Shown piece by piece: positions 7,806 to 15,736 of a DNA stretch of 33,610 bases. The notes beneath the pieces are model-generated. The model was not told the origin of the DNA, ran no database searches, and saw nothing but the letters and a program-made list of their open reading frames with translations. Both the position numbers and the translations under genes were made by a program. Within the stretch, counting starts at the first letter, position 1, and every line of letters begins with the position of its first letter. The DNA comes from Chloroflexota bacterium (GTDB taxonomy: Bacteria > Chloroflexota > Dormibacteria > CF-121), in the NCBI GenBank assembly GCA_005882775.1, contig VBDY01000162.1, forward strand, positions 1 through 33,610, read 5' to 3'.

Positions 7806-8833
7806 CTCTCAGCGAAGCGATCGAGCACCTGCTCGGTCGCAAGGCCCTGGATCGGACCCAGGCGCGCGAAGTGATGGACCAGATCATGGCCGGTGAGGCA
7901 ACTCCCGTGCAGATCGCGGGTGTTGTGATCGCCCTCCGTGCGAAGGGAGAGACCGTGGAGGAGATGGCCGGCTTTGTCGATTCGATGCGGGCGCATGCCA
8001 CACCGTTGACGCTCCCGGTCGAGGCGATCGATACCTGCGGTACCGGCGGCGACCGCGCCGGCACCTTCAACATCTCGACCGCCGCGGCGCTCGTGGCCGC
8101 GGGCGCGGGCCTGGCTGTCGCAAAGCATGGCAACCGGGCCGCGACCAGCCGCTGTGGAAGCGCCGACGTGCTTGAGGCGCTCGGCGTTGACATCATGCTC
8201 GGGCCACAGGGGGTGCGCAGCTGTGTCGTGGAGGCGGGCATGGGATTTTGCTTCGCGCCCACGTTCCATCCGGCGATGCGGCACGCGGGCCCGGCGCGGC
8301 GTGAGCTCGGGGTCCGGACGGTTTTTAACGTCCTCGGTCCGCTGGCAAACCCGGCGCATGTGAAGCGCCAGGCCCTTGGCGTGGGGGCACCGGGGCTGGC
8401 GCCGCTGATGGTTCGCGTCCTCCGAGACCTCGGGCATGACCGTGCCCTCGTTTTCTACGGTGAGGACGGGCTCGATGAGCTCAGCACTGTGACCAGGTCA
8501 CGGGTCTTCGAGCTGCGCGACGGCCAGGTCACGGAGTTTGAGCTGGATCCTTCCTCTCTGGGGTTGCCGCCCGCCCGTCCCGAAGACCTGCGCGGAGCCA
8601 CTCCGCCCGAGAATGCGGCCCTGATTCGACGGATTTTCGATGGAGAGAAAGGCCCCCCCCGCGATGTGGTGATGCTCAACGCGGCGGCGGCGATGATTGC
8701 GGGCGGCCGGGCGCGAGACTGGCGCGAAGGCCTTTCGGTCGCCGCTGAGTCGATCGATAAGGGCGCGGCGGGTGAGCGGCTGGACAGGCTGGTCGCGGCT
8801 TCGAAAAAGGCTAGGTCCGCCGAGCCGGTCTAG
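7802..8833 (+). CDS. trpD: Anthranilate phosphoribosyltransferase
   Basis: TrpD joins anthranilate to phosphoribosyl pyrophosphate in the second step of tryptophan synthesis. The 343-residue protein shows the full signature set. The PRPP loop DTCGTGGDRAGTFNIST is followed by AVAKHGNRAATSRCGSADVLEALGV (anthranilate and PRPP contacts), then FCFAPTFHPAMRHAGPARRELG, FNVLGPLANP and EDGLDELS. ATG 7802 is chosen because the family N-terminus (SEAIEHLLGR) begins there and it overlaps the preceding stop (ATGA); the ORF-track extension to 7637 lies inside the peptidase gene. No other trp gene is nearby, so the pathway is split across the chromosome. Its TAG and that of the next, convergent gene share one CTAG. 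Confidence 0.95.
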   Translation: MTLSEAIEHLLGRKALDRTQAREVMDQIMAGEATPVQIAGVVIALRAKGETVEEMAGFVDSMRAHATPLTLPVEAIDTCGTGGDRAGTFNISTAAALVAAGAGLAVAKHGNRAATSRCGSADVLEALGVDIMLGPQGVRSCVVEAGMGFCFAPTFHPAMRHAGPARRELGVRTVFNVLGPLANPAHVKRQALGVGAPGLAPLMVRVLRDLGHDRALVFYGEDGLDELSTVTRSRVFELRDGQVTEFELDPSSLGLPPARPEDLRGATPPENAALIRRIFDGEKGPPRDVVMLNAAAAMIAGGRARDWREGLSVAAESIDKGAAGERLDRLVAASKKARSAEPV

Positions 8834-8994
8834 CTCGCGGCGAGGCCGGCCATCGCGCCCGCGAGCACGAGGAGGAAGACGACCCCGGCGATCACCCAGG
8901 CGCCCCAGTAGGTGATGCCCAGGAAGCGGCGGTTGCGGCGCAACCGGCGGAGCTTTCCGACGGTCGCCGCGGAGGGTTTCTGCTCAACAAGCAC
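8830..8994 (-). CDS. Small single-pass membrane protein
   Basis: This short ORF encodes a basic N-terminal stretch (KLRRLRRNRRFLG) followed by one hydrophobic helix of about 25 residues (TYWGAWVIAGVVFLLVLAG) and a short tail. The basic-then-hydrophobic order suggests an inner-membrane anchor with a cytoplasmic N-terminus. GTG 8994 gives 54 residues. The ORF-track start (TTG 9045, 71 residues) falls on or before a minus-strand CATAAT box at 9050-9045, so it is less likely if that promoter is real. The gene fills the gap between trpD (convergent, stop codons overlapping) and the leuB-like gene (divergent). I recognise no family and propose no function. Confidence 0.45.
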   Translation of the reverse strand: MLVEQKPSAATVGKLRRLRRNRRFLGITYWGAWVIAGVVFLLVLAGAMAGLAAS

Positions 8995-9044
8995 TGTTAC
9001 AGCTATCTCCGGATCGGAGCAAATCTTTCTCGGTTTGCCCGGCA

Positions 9045-9052
9045 ATTATGAT
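9045..9052. promoter_or_regulatory. Overlapping divergent -10 boxes
   Basis: TATGAT on the plus strand (9047-9052) and CATAAT on the minus strand (9050-9045) share four base pairs. The plus-strand box ends 8 bp before the GTG of the leuB-like gene, which has no Shine-Dalgarno sequence, so a nearly leaderless message is predicted. The minus-strand box faces the small membrane protein gene. No good -35 element is seen for either. Confidence 0.45.
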
Positions 9053-9060
9053 CGTCAGCG

Positions 9061-10137
9061 GTGAGTTTCCGAATTGCGGTCATCCCGGGCGACGGGATTG
9101 GCAAGGAAGTGATAGCCCAGGGTCTGCGGATCATCGAGGCAGCCACCGCCCGGCACGGCGGGGAGTGCGACTTCACTACCTACGACATCGGGGCCGACCG
9201 GTATCTGCGGACCGGTGAGATGTTGCCGGAGTCCATCTTTTCGGAACTGCGGCAGGCTGGCGCAATCTACCTGGGTGCGATCGGGGATCCCCGCGTCAAA
9301 GACCCGCGCTACGCGGCGGCCATCCTTCTTCGTCTTCGTTTCGAGCTGGACCTCTGGGTGAACCTCCGCCCGGCGCGCCTGATAACGACCGAGCTGACTC
9401 CGCTAAAAGATGTGAACTCGATCGACCTGGTCGTAGTGCGTGAGAACACCGAGGGCGCGTACGCGGGGATCGGCGGTCAGTTCAAGCGCGACACCGCGGA
9501 CGAGGTCGCCATCCAGGAAGACATCAACACCCGCAAGGGCGTGGAGCGCATCATCCGATACGCGTTCACGCTGGCTGAGGAGCGGCGGCGGTCAGGCGTG
9601 GGCAAGGGCCGGGTCACCATGGTCGACAAGAGCAACGCCCTCTATCACGCGCACGACCTGTGGCAGCGCGTCTTCGCCGAGCTTCGCAATCAGACGAAGG
9701 GAATCGAGGCGGAGCACCTCTTTGTCGACGTCGCCGCCATGCAGCTGGTCAAGGACCCGAGCCGCTTCGATGTGCTGGTCACCTCGAACATGTTCGGCGA
9801 CATCCTCAGCGACCTCACATCACAGCTTGTCGGCGGGCTTGGCCTGGCGCCGTCGGGCAACATCAACCCGGACTCGCGGCGGGGCCTGTTCGAGCCGGTG
9901 CACGGATCAGCGCCCAAGCATGCCGGCAAGGGGATCGCGAATCCGCTCGGGGCCATCCTGTCGGGAGCGCTGATGCTGCGCCACCTCGGCGCCGAGCCGG
10001 CGGCGGCCGCGATCGAGGATGCCGTCGATGCCGCGGTGCGCGCGCGGTGTACGACCCGAGACCTGGGTGGCGAGCTGTCGACCGAGGCAGCGGCCGAGGC
10101 GGTTCTCGAGCGACTGGCCCCGAAAAACGAGCAGTAA
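9061..10137 (+). CDS. leuB: Isopropylmalate/isocitrate dehydrogenase family enzyme, LeuB-like
   Basis: The 358-residue protein is a beta-decarboxylating dehydrogenase that oxidises and decarboxylates a 2-hydroxy acid with NAD(P). It shows IAVIPGDGIGKEV, the substrate Arg segment LLRLRFELDLWVNLRPARL, VVRENTEGAYAGIGG, the Lys in TMVDKSNALYHAHDLW, the metal Asp region TSNMFGDILSDL, and the cofactor motif VHGSAPKHAGKGIANP. The RLRFEL...NLRPARL segment and GxGG after the VRE motif resemble actinobacterial 3-isopropylmalate dehydrogenases. VRENTEG is also seen in homoisocitrate and tartrate dehydrogenases, so exact specificity is open. It lies 23 bp before an isopropylmalate dehydratase-like gene, which favours leucine synthesis. 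The GTG start has no ribosome-binding site. Confidence 0.88.
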   Translation: MSFRIAVIPGDGIGKEVIAQGLRIIEAATARHGGECDFTTYDIGADRYLRTGEMLPESIFSELRQAGAIYLGAIGDPRVKDPRYAAAILLRLRFELDLWVNLRPARLITTELTPLKDVNSIDLVVVRENTEGAYAGIGGQFKRDTADEVAIQEDINTRKGVERIIRYAFTLAEERRRSGVGKGRVTMVDKSNALYHAHDLWQRVFAELRNQTKGIEAEHLFVDVAAMQLVKDPSRFDVLVTSNMFGDILSDLTSQLVGGLGLAPSGNINPDSRRGLFEPVHGSAPKHAGKGIANPLGAILSGALMLRHLGAEPAAAAIEDAVDAAVRARCTTRDLGGELSTEAAAEAVLERLAPKNEQ

Positions 10138-10160
10138 GCGAGAATCGAAGAATCAGCCCA

Positions 10161-12197
10161 GTGACGACGATCCAGCCAGCCCGGCCAAAGCACGGAGCTC
10201 CGCGGGCAAGCCAGGTGCAGACCGAGGCCGCGCCGCCCGACCGTCGCGGCAGCCTGGTCCGGGGGAAGGTCTTGATCTTCTGGGACCCGAAGGTGCCGGG
10301 GAAGAAGCTGGACGCCATCGACACCGACCAGATCACTCCCGCCGACGACTGTGTCTCGGAGAGCCTGGACAGGCTCGATGAGCGCTGGAGGATCGGCGCC
10401 TTCCGCTACCTGATGCCTGACTTTCGTGAACGTGTCCACCGAGGGGAGACGTTTGTTATCGCCGGCGAGCGGTTCGGCATCGGCTCGTCGCGTGAGATGA
10501 GCCCGGCCGGTCTGAAGGCGGTCGCCGAAGAAGTCGGTCTCGAGCTGGTGATCGTCTGCGGCGACGGGGTCGGCGACATCTTCCGGCGCAACGCACTGAA
10601 CCTCGGCCTGCACGTCGTCCAGAGCCGCGACGCCTCGGAAGATGCCCAGGAAGGCGATGTGATGACCTTCGATCGGGCTTCGCGCCGGCTCACCAATGAA
10701 ACCCGGGGCAAGACCTACGAGCCTGTGCCGCTGACTCCAAAGGAAGAGGAGATCCGGCGCTCGGGCGGGATCATAGCCATCGGACGTCGCGAGTTCCCAG
10801 AGTCGATCGCGCGCGAAATTCGGGTCGAGTGGGCGGACGGCAAGACGGCCCGGAAACTGAGCACGTCAGAACAGATCGTGTGGGCCCATCGCGTCGACCG
10901 CGACGCCGAGGTGCGGCCGGGCCTGACCCTGCGGGTGTGGTGCGACCTTCTGCCGGCATCGGACGGCACGGCGCCGTTCGCCATCCACACTTTCAACCAG
11001 ATCACCGGAGGCGGCACCATCTTTCCGCGCCAGGCCGCAATCGCAAACGACCACTTTGTCTTTTCCGGTCGCAACGCTGACGACAAGCAGACATCCATCG
11101 GCCGCGAGTTCGCGCAGCTGCACGGGATCGAGCGGCCGTACTACGCAACACCGGGCGACGGCATCTTCCACTTTTACTTTCCGGAGCAGGGCCTGGTGGT
11201 CCCGGGCGCCTTCATCCCGGGTGCGGACTCGCACAGCCGAGCCTACGGCGCCTACGGGGCGATCGGCATGGGTGTCGGAAGTACCCAGCTCGGCTTCGGT
11301 TGGTCGACCGGGTACATCTACTTCACCCCGGCGAAACGCCGGCGCGTCGTGTTCGCCGGCCGTCTGCATCCCTGGGTCAGCGGCAAGGATGTGGTCCTTG
11401 CCCTGCTTCGGCGGTGGGGCAAGTCACAGGCGCAGGGGATGAGCGTCGAGTTTGTCGATGCCGAGCGGCAGCTACCGATCCCGTACCGGAACACAGTTGC
11501 CAACATGATGGCCGAGGCCGAGGCCCAGAACGGCATCTTTGCCCCGGATGAGGTCACCCTCGACTGGTACCGGCGGAAAGGGATCCGCGACCTCCCCTAC
11601 CCGCCGATCGCGCCGGGCGAAGAGGCCACCTACGAGATCGACGAGACCCTCGATCTCTCCGAGCTGGTGCCATACATCGCGAAGCCGTTTGCACCGGGCA
11701 ACGCCTTCCCCGCCGATGAGGTGGCCCAGGAGCGCGTCGGCTTCGACAAGGCCCTGATCGGGTCATGCACGAACGGCGGTTATGACGACCTGCTGGAGGC
11801 GGCGCTGGTGATCCGCGCGGGTCGCGAGAAGGGATACGAGAAGGCCCCGCGGACATTCGTCGTCTTCCCCGGGTCGGGAGGGGTGAAGCGAGACATCGAG
11901 AACCCCGAGCCCCGCCTCGGCGGCGAGTCGATTGCCTCGATGTTCCGGTCGGTTGGTGGACAAATCCGCGAGTCCTGGTGCGGCCCGTGTTTCGGCCAGG
12001 GACCCGACGCGCTGAAGAAGGGCGAGGTCGCCATCACCTCGTTCAACCGAAACTGGCAGAACCGCATGGGGGTTGGCGGCCTTGGCTATCTCGCGAGCCC
12101 GGCAGTGGTGGCGGCCTCGGCGCTGCTTGGATACATGGCGGGCCCCGCAGAGCTCGGCATCACCTGGGACCCCGAGCGCTTCGACGTGTCGGTCTAG
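10161..12197 (+). CDS. Fused isopropylmalate dehydratase/aconitase-type hydro-lyase, small domain first
   Basis: This 678-residue chain contains both halves of a [4Fe-4S] hydro-lyase. Residues about 35-215 form the LeuD-like swivel part, with AIDTDQITP and the substrate-binding loop FGIGSSREMSP near residues 105-115. From about residue 230 comes the LeuC/aconitase-like catalytic part, with FNQITGGGTIFPRQ, PGADSHSRAYGAYGAIGMGVGS, and all three cluster cysteines: GSCTNGG (about 536) and SWCGPCFGQGPD (about 607 and 610). Most aconitases carry the swivel domain at the C-terminus and most isopropylmalate dehydratases are two proteins, so this order is unusual. Following leuB, its likely reaction is 2- to 3-isopropylmalate isomerisation; homoaconitate-type or aconitase activity remains possible. 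GTG 10161 is chosen; the ORF-track extension lies inside leuB. Confidence 0.88.
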   Translation: MTTIQPARPKHGAPRASQVQTEAAPPDRRGSLVRGKVLIFWDPKVPGKKLDAIDTDQITPADDCVSESLDRLDERWRIGAFRYLMPDFRERVHRGETFVIAGERFGIGSSREMSPAGLKAVAEEVGLELVIVCGDGVGDIFRRNALNLGLHVVQSRDASEDAQEGDVMTFDRASRRLTNETRGKTYEPVPLTPKEEEIRRSGGIIAIGRREFPESIAREIRVEWADGKTARKLSTSEQIVWAHRVDRDAEVRPGLTLRVWCDLLPASDGTAPFAIHTFNQITGGGTIFPRQAAIANDHFVFSGRNADDKQTSIGREFAQLHGIERPYYATPGDGIFHFYFPEQGLVVPGAFIPGADSHSRAYGAYGAIGMGVGSTQLGFGWSTGYIYFTPAKRRRVVFAGRLHPWVSGKDVVLALLRRWGKSQAQGMSVEFVDAERQLPIPYRNTVANMMAEAEAQNGIFAPDEVTLDWYRRKGIRDLPYPPIAPGEEATYEIDETLDLSELVPYIAKPFAPGNAFPADEVAQERVGFDKALIGSCTNGGYDDLLEAALVIRAGREKGYEKAPRTFVVFPGSGGVKRDIENPEPRLGGESIASMFRSVGGQIRESWCGPCFGQGPDALKKGEVAITSFNRNWQNRMGVGGLGYLASPAVVAASALLGYMAGPAELGITWDPERFDVSV

Positions 12198-12359
12198 TTT
12201 GAACGGCTCACAAGTCATGGCGACGACATTGGTTTGCTCCCCGCGGCCGACGTCTGTACAACGAAATCCGAGAAATCCTCTTCATAACGACCCCCCGACT
12301 TGCTAGGCCGGTTTACAAACGCTTGACCTGCCGGCGATAGATAGATTCGTCGTCCAAAA

Positions 12360-12782
12360 CTACTTCGTTGTCGAGTTAGCCAATGGCACCACGTCGGTAA
12401 CGAGCCAGGCCGGTTGGGCCCCAGAACATCCGAGAACCGGTATTGATGCTGGGTCAGGACCAAGCCCTCCCCGGAGATGGATGCTATCTCCGACCGTCCC
12501 AACCGGGTAGCCGTTCTGATCGAGGACTCGGAGTGGACTTCCGCTCGCTGAATATCCATGTGGCCATACCAGCACCGTGGTAATTCCTTCATTTGTCACC
12601 GAGAAGCAGGCCGTGCCATCGATGTTGCCGTGACCGGCCAGTACCCCTTGCAACAGAGCGTCGAAACCGTAGCCGGACGGAGAGGAGTCTGTTGCCACTC
12701 GATAGTTCGTCGACGCATTCCCCGATCCAACGCATGAGGAAAACAGAACCGCGATGACCAAGGAGAGTATTGGGAAGGGCAT
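12360..12782 (-). CDS. Predicted lipoprotein of unknown function
   Basis: ATG 12782 opens a 140-residue protein with a short lipoprotein signal peptide: MPFPILSLVIAVLFSSC, with the lipobox LFSSC and the lipidated Cys at residue 17. The mature part contains TACFSVTNEGITTVLVWPHGYSA and LRVLDQNGYPVGTVGDSIHLRGG, a beta-rich pattern seen in small extracytoplasmic lipoproteins. I do not recognise a named family. A Cys near the C-terminus (VLGC) could pair with the Cys of TACF. The ORF-track start at 12965 adds 61 residues without a signal sequence and is rejected. Base composition here looks lower in G+C than in neighbouring genes, which may indicate later acquisition. Confidence 0.65.
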   Translation of the reverse strand: MPFPILSLVIAVLFSSCVGSGNASTNYRVATDSSPSGYGFDALLQGVLAGHGNIDGTACFSVTNEGITTVLVWPHGYSASGSPLRVLDQNGYPVGTVGDSIHLRGGLGPDPASIPVLGCSGAQPAWLVTDVVPLANSTTK

Positions 12783-12990
12783 GCGTTTGGCAACTAACGG
12801 ACGCAACCGCCCCAGTGCAGCGCAAAGCGGCGACCGATGGCAATTCACCTGTGAGGCCACGTCCAAAACGCCGTTTCCCTCATCAGGGAACGGCGGGGAC
12901 CGCTGGCCGGATTCCAGCGCATACAGATATGACGGGACATGGCGCCAAAAGTTCCGGGCGCTCAAGGCTGGCCCCGAGGGTCATCTGAGC

Positions 12991-13018
12991 TTGACAATCC
13001 CGCCCTACGACCCACAAT
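12991..13018 (+). promoter_or_regulatory. Possible promoter of the 82-aa ORF
   Basis: TTGACA (12991-12996) and CACAAT (13013-13018) are separated by 16 bp. Transcription from here would start about two bases before the ATG at 13027. The -35 box is perfect and the -10 box matches four of six positions. Confidence 0.4.
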
Positions 13019-13026
13019 CAAAGGCG

Positions 13027-13275
13027 ATGAGGCGTCACAAGCCAACCGGACCGATTCGGCGGATTCTTCGTCGAGTCGCACGCCTGCTGGTCAGGCGGAA
13101 GGTGGAGTTGGGCTGGAACTGGCCGGGCGGGAACGGTCTCCAGCCGGCGGGTCGGCCAGCGCCGATGACGCCACGCATGCCAGCCCTTTCTGCCGCGGCC
13201 GCCGTTCCGATTCCGCCGATTGACGACGGGCCAGGCATCGTCTACGGCATAGGCCACTGGGTCGGCCCGGGCTAG
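13027..13275 (+). CDS. Possible 82-residue basic/Pro-Gly-rich small protein
   Basis: The ORF starts with a strongly basic segment (RRILRRVARLLVRRK), continues with GWNWPGGNG and a Pro/Ala-rich linker, and ends in DDGPGIVYGIGHWVGPG. No family is recognised. Support comes from a TTGACA promoter just upstream that would give an almost leaderless message, and from an AAAGG immediately before the ATG. Against it stand the short length and the biased composition typical of chance ORFs in high-GC DNA. The ORF track extends the same frame to 12754, but that extension has no better start. It converges on the LeuA-like gene with a 3-bp gap. Confidence 0.3.
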   Translation: MRRHKPTGPIRRILRRVARLLVRRKVELGWNWPGGNGLQPAGRPAPMTPRMPALSAAAAVPIPPIDDGPGIVYGIGHWVGPG

Positions 13276-13278
13276 TTC

Positions 13279-14541
13279 CTAGGGAGCCGGCTGCTCGGCA
13301 AGACGCGCTCTCCGGGCCGCCGCTTTCTCGACCACCTCGAGCACGTCGGTCTCTGACATCAGGCCGTCACGCTGTTTGGCTGCGTCAAAGACCGCCTGGA
13401 CAAGGTCTGGGCGCGGATCGATGCCGTGCTGCTCCAGCCAGAAGATGACGTTCGACTCGCCACTCATAGGACCGATCTCGATCACCTGCTCGCAGCCAAA
13501 GAGCTCCGCCGGGACGCCCGAGTAGACCCGGTTCGCCAGCCAGTCGTCGCCTTTTCGCTTGGCCTTGATCACCGCGGCGGCGTGGACCCCGGTCGCCGTC
13601 CGAAAAGCGTCATGTCCGAGTACCGGGTAGTTCGGCGGAATCGACATCCCGGTCCCCTCGGCGATCAGCTCGCCCATCTCGCGCAGGCGGCTCAGGTCGG
13701 TGTCGATCCATCCGAGCAGGCGAAGGTTAACGAGCAGCAAGTCCAGATGGGTATTGCCCACGCGTTCCCCGAGCCCGAGGGCACAACCATGGATGCGGTC
13801 CGCGCCCGCCACCATGGCCACGATGGCGTTGATCAGCCCGAATCCACGGTCACTGTGGCCGTGCCAGTCGATGCCGACCGACGGGTTCATCTCCTGGGCC
13901 ATGGCCTTGACGTGGCTGACCACCGCGCGCACGCCGTCGGGCGTCGAATGGCCAACCGTGTCGCAGACGCAGATGCGCTGGGCCCCTTCTTCGATGGCGG
14001 TGCCGTAGAGCCGTCGGAGCGTGTCGGGGTGGGCGCGGGTGGTGTCCTCGGTGACGTACATGACCGGCAGACCGTTCTCGCGGGCAAAGCGAACGGCATT
14101 CCGCGTGTTGTCAACCATCTGGTCGATCGTCCAGCCCTCGGCGTACTGGCGGATTGGGCTCGAGCCGATGAAGGCCGCCACCTCGATCGGGATGCCGACC
14201 CGCTGGGAGATCTCGACGACCGGCTGGATGTCCGCCTCGAGCGTGCGCGCGGCGCAGAGCGCCTTGACCTTCAATCGCTCGTCGCGGATCTCGCGCGCCA
14301 GCCGCTCAACGTCACCCTTCGCCCGAGGCCCCGACCCGGGCAGGCCCAGGTCCGACGACCCGACTCCGAGCGCATCGAGAAGATGCAGGAACCGGACCTT
14401 GACCTCGACCTCCGGGTCGCGGACCGACGGGCCCTGGATCCCGTCCCGCAGGGTCTCGTCGTGGATCGCGATCGGGTGATCGGGACGCTCCGGCGCGTTG
14501 AAGGTGTTCCAGTCGTAGATCAGGTCCTGCGCCTCAGGCAT
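13279..14541 (-). CDS. 2-isopropylmalate/homocitrate synthase family enzyme
   Basis: This DRE-TIM metallolyase family enzyme of 420 residues condenses an acyl-CoA (usually acetyl-CoA) with a 2-oxo acid. The signature HDETLRDGIQGP with catalytic Arg and metal Asp lies near residue 30, and the metal His pair is seen in GIDWHGHSDRGFGL, followed by CALGLGERVGNTHLD. There is a C-terminal segment after the barrel (GVHAAAVIKAKRKGDDWLANRVYSGVP, with the His of the GxHA motif) but no long LeuA-type regulatory dimer domain. The protein is shorter than the usual 500-plus-residue LeuA, which fits a homocitrate-synthase-like or LeuA-like paralogue. ATG 14541 overlaps the E2 stop by 8 nt. The substrate could be 2-oxoisovalerate, 2-oxoglutarate or another 2-oxo acid. 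Confidence 0.85.
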   Translation of the reverse strand: MPEAQDLIYDWNTFNAPERPDHPIAIHDETLRDGIQGPSVRDPEVEVKVRFLHLLDALGVGSSDLGLPGSGPRAKGDVERLAREIRDERLKVKALCAARTLEADIQPVVEISQRVGIPIEVAAFIGSSPIRQYAEGWTIDQMVDNTRNAVRFARENGLPVMYVTEDTTRAHPDTLRRLYGTAIEEGAQRICVCDTVGHSTPDGVRAVVSHVKAMAQEMNPSVGIDWHGHSDRGFGLINAIVAMVAGADRIHGCALGLGERVGNTHLDLLLVNLRLLGWIDTDLSRLREMGELIAEGTGMSIPPNYPVLGHDAFRTATGVHAAAVIKAKRKGDDWLANRVYSGVPAELFGCEQVIEIGPMSGESNVIFWLEQHGIDPRPDLVQAVFDAAKQRDGLMSETDVLEVVEKAAARRARLAEQPAP

Positions 14542-15736
14542 CGGTCCGCTCCAGGTCTGAGACCAGCCTTGTAAGAAACTCGGTCGCCAGGGCTCCATCG
14601 ACGATTCGGTGGTCGACTGAGACCGAGATCCAGGCGCTCTCCCGGGCCACGACCTGCCCCTCCACCACCATGGGCCGGGGGCGAATGGCGCCGAAAGCGA
14701 CCACGCAGCATTCAGGCGGGTTGATGATCGGGGTGCCGGTCTCGACCGGTCCGCTGGCTCCCACGTTGGTGACGGTGATGGTGCCGCCGCTCATCTCGCC
14801 CGGGCCCAGCGAGCCGGCGCGAGCGCCTTCGATCAGGTGGGTGGCTCGCTCGGCGATCGCATTCGTGTCCATCGAGCCCGCACCCTTAAGGACGGGGACC
14901 AACAGCCCGTTCTTGGTATTGACGGCCAGCCCCACGTTGATGGCCCGCTTGACCACGATCTCGTCCGTCGTGTCGTCCCAGGAGCTGTTGAGGAGGGGGT
15001 ATTCGCGGACCGCCCGGACCACGGCAGCCACAAAGTAGGGGAGAGGAGTCAGCGGGCGACCGGAGGCCTTCGCCTTTGCCCGAGCGGCCAGCAGCCGGGT
15101 GGCGTCGAAGATCGCGAACTCGGTGAATTGCGGGATGGTCGAGACCGAGCGCACCATCTGCCGAGCGATCGCCTTGCGGATGCCGACCACGCTGATGCGC
15201 TGGTCCCCATCAGCCGCAGCTGAAGCCGAAGCCGGCGCTGAAACTGAACCCTCGCCGACCGCTGCCCCTTCAACATCGGCGCGCGTGATCCGGCCGCCGG
15301 GACCGGTCCCAGTGACTGTTGCCAGGTCCACACCCTTTTCCCTGGCGAGCTGCCGTACGAAGGGGGCCGCTCGCACATCGCCGGCGTTGTCGGCAGCCGC
15401 GCCAGGCACGCTGCGTGCTCGGCGCCGTACGCCACTCTCCGGACCTCCCGGGCCGTAGCCCACCAGGGTGCGTTCCGTATCAGCCGGAGCGTCAGAGGAT
15501 GCGGTGATCGTGACCAGCGGCGCCCCAACCGCGACGGACTCGCCCGGCTTTGCGTGCAGGCTGCGCACCGTCCCCCTGAACGGTGACGGAATCACGACCA
15601 CGGCCTTGGCGGTCTCGACCTCGCAGAGCGGCGCGTTGACCTCCACCGTAGAGCCTTCCTGGACCCGCCAGCTCACCAGCTGCGCATCGGTCAGGCCCTC
15701 ACCGAGGTCGGGGAGCCGGAAGGTTTCCTCAGCCAT
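14534..15736 (-). CDS. Dihydrolipoyl acyltransferase (E2) of a 2-oxo acid dehydrogenase complex
   Basis: E2 carries the swinging lipoyl arm and transfers the acyl group from E1 to CoA. The 400-residue protein has one lipoyl domain (residues about 3-78, lipoylated Lys in CEVETAKAVVVIP), an Ala/Pro-rich linker, a peripheral subunit-binding domain (APFVRQLAREKGVDL...GTGPGGRITRADV), a second linker rich in Ala and Ser, and the catalytic domain starting at ISVVGIRKAIARQM. The catalytic domain ends with the active-site motif SVDHRIVDGA. ATG 15736 is supported by the MAEETFRLPDLGEGL lipoyl start; the ORF-track extension lies inside the E1 beta gene. It overlaps E1 beta by 8 nt and the LeuA-like gene by 8 nt. 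Acyl specificity is not evident; no E3 gene accompanies it. Confidence 0.94.
   Translation of the reverse strand: MAEETFRLPDLGEGLTDAQLVSWRVQEGSTVEVNAPLCEVETAKAVVVIPSPFRGTVRSLHAKPGESVAVGAPLVTITASSDAPADTERTLVGYGPGGPESGVRRRARSVPGAAADNAGDVRAAPFVRQLAREKGVDLATVTGTGPGGRITRADVEGAAVGEGSVSAPASASAAADGDQRISVVGIRKAIARQMVRSVSTIPQFTEFAIFDATRLLAARAKAKASGRPLTPLPYFVAAVVRAVREYPLLNSSWDDTTDEIVVKRAINVGLAVNTKNGLLVPVLKGAGSMDTNAIAERATHLIEGARAGSLGPGEMSGGTITVTNVGASGPVETGTPIINPPECCVVAFGAIRPRPMVVEGQVVARESAWISVSVDHRIVDGALATEFLTRLVSDLERTDA

Noticed and set aside
13426-14574. 382-aa plus-strand ORF
   Set aside because: Antisense to the LeuA-like gene, rich in Arg, Asp, Val and His as expected of an opposite-strand shadow in high-GC DNA.
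15625-15665. Lipoyl motif ETAKA in place of EtDKA as an odd feature of E2
   Set aside because: ETAKA occurs in many bacterial branched-chain-type E2 proteins, so it is not unusual.
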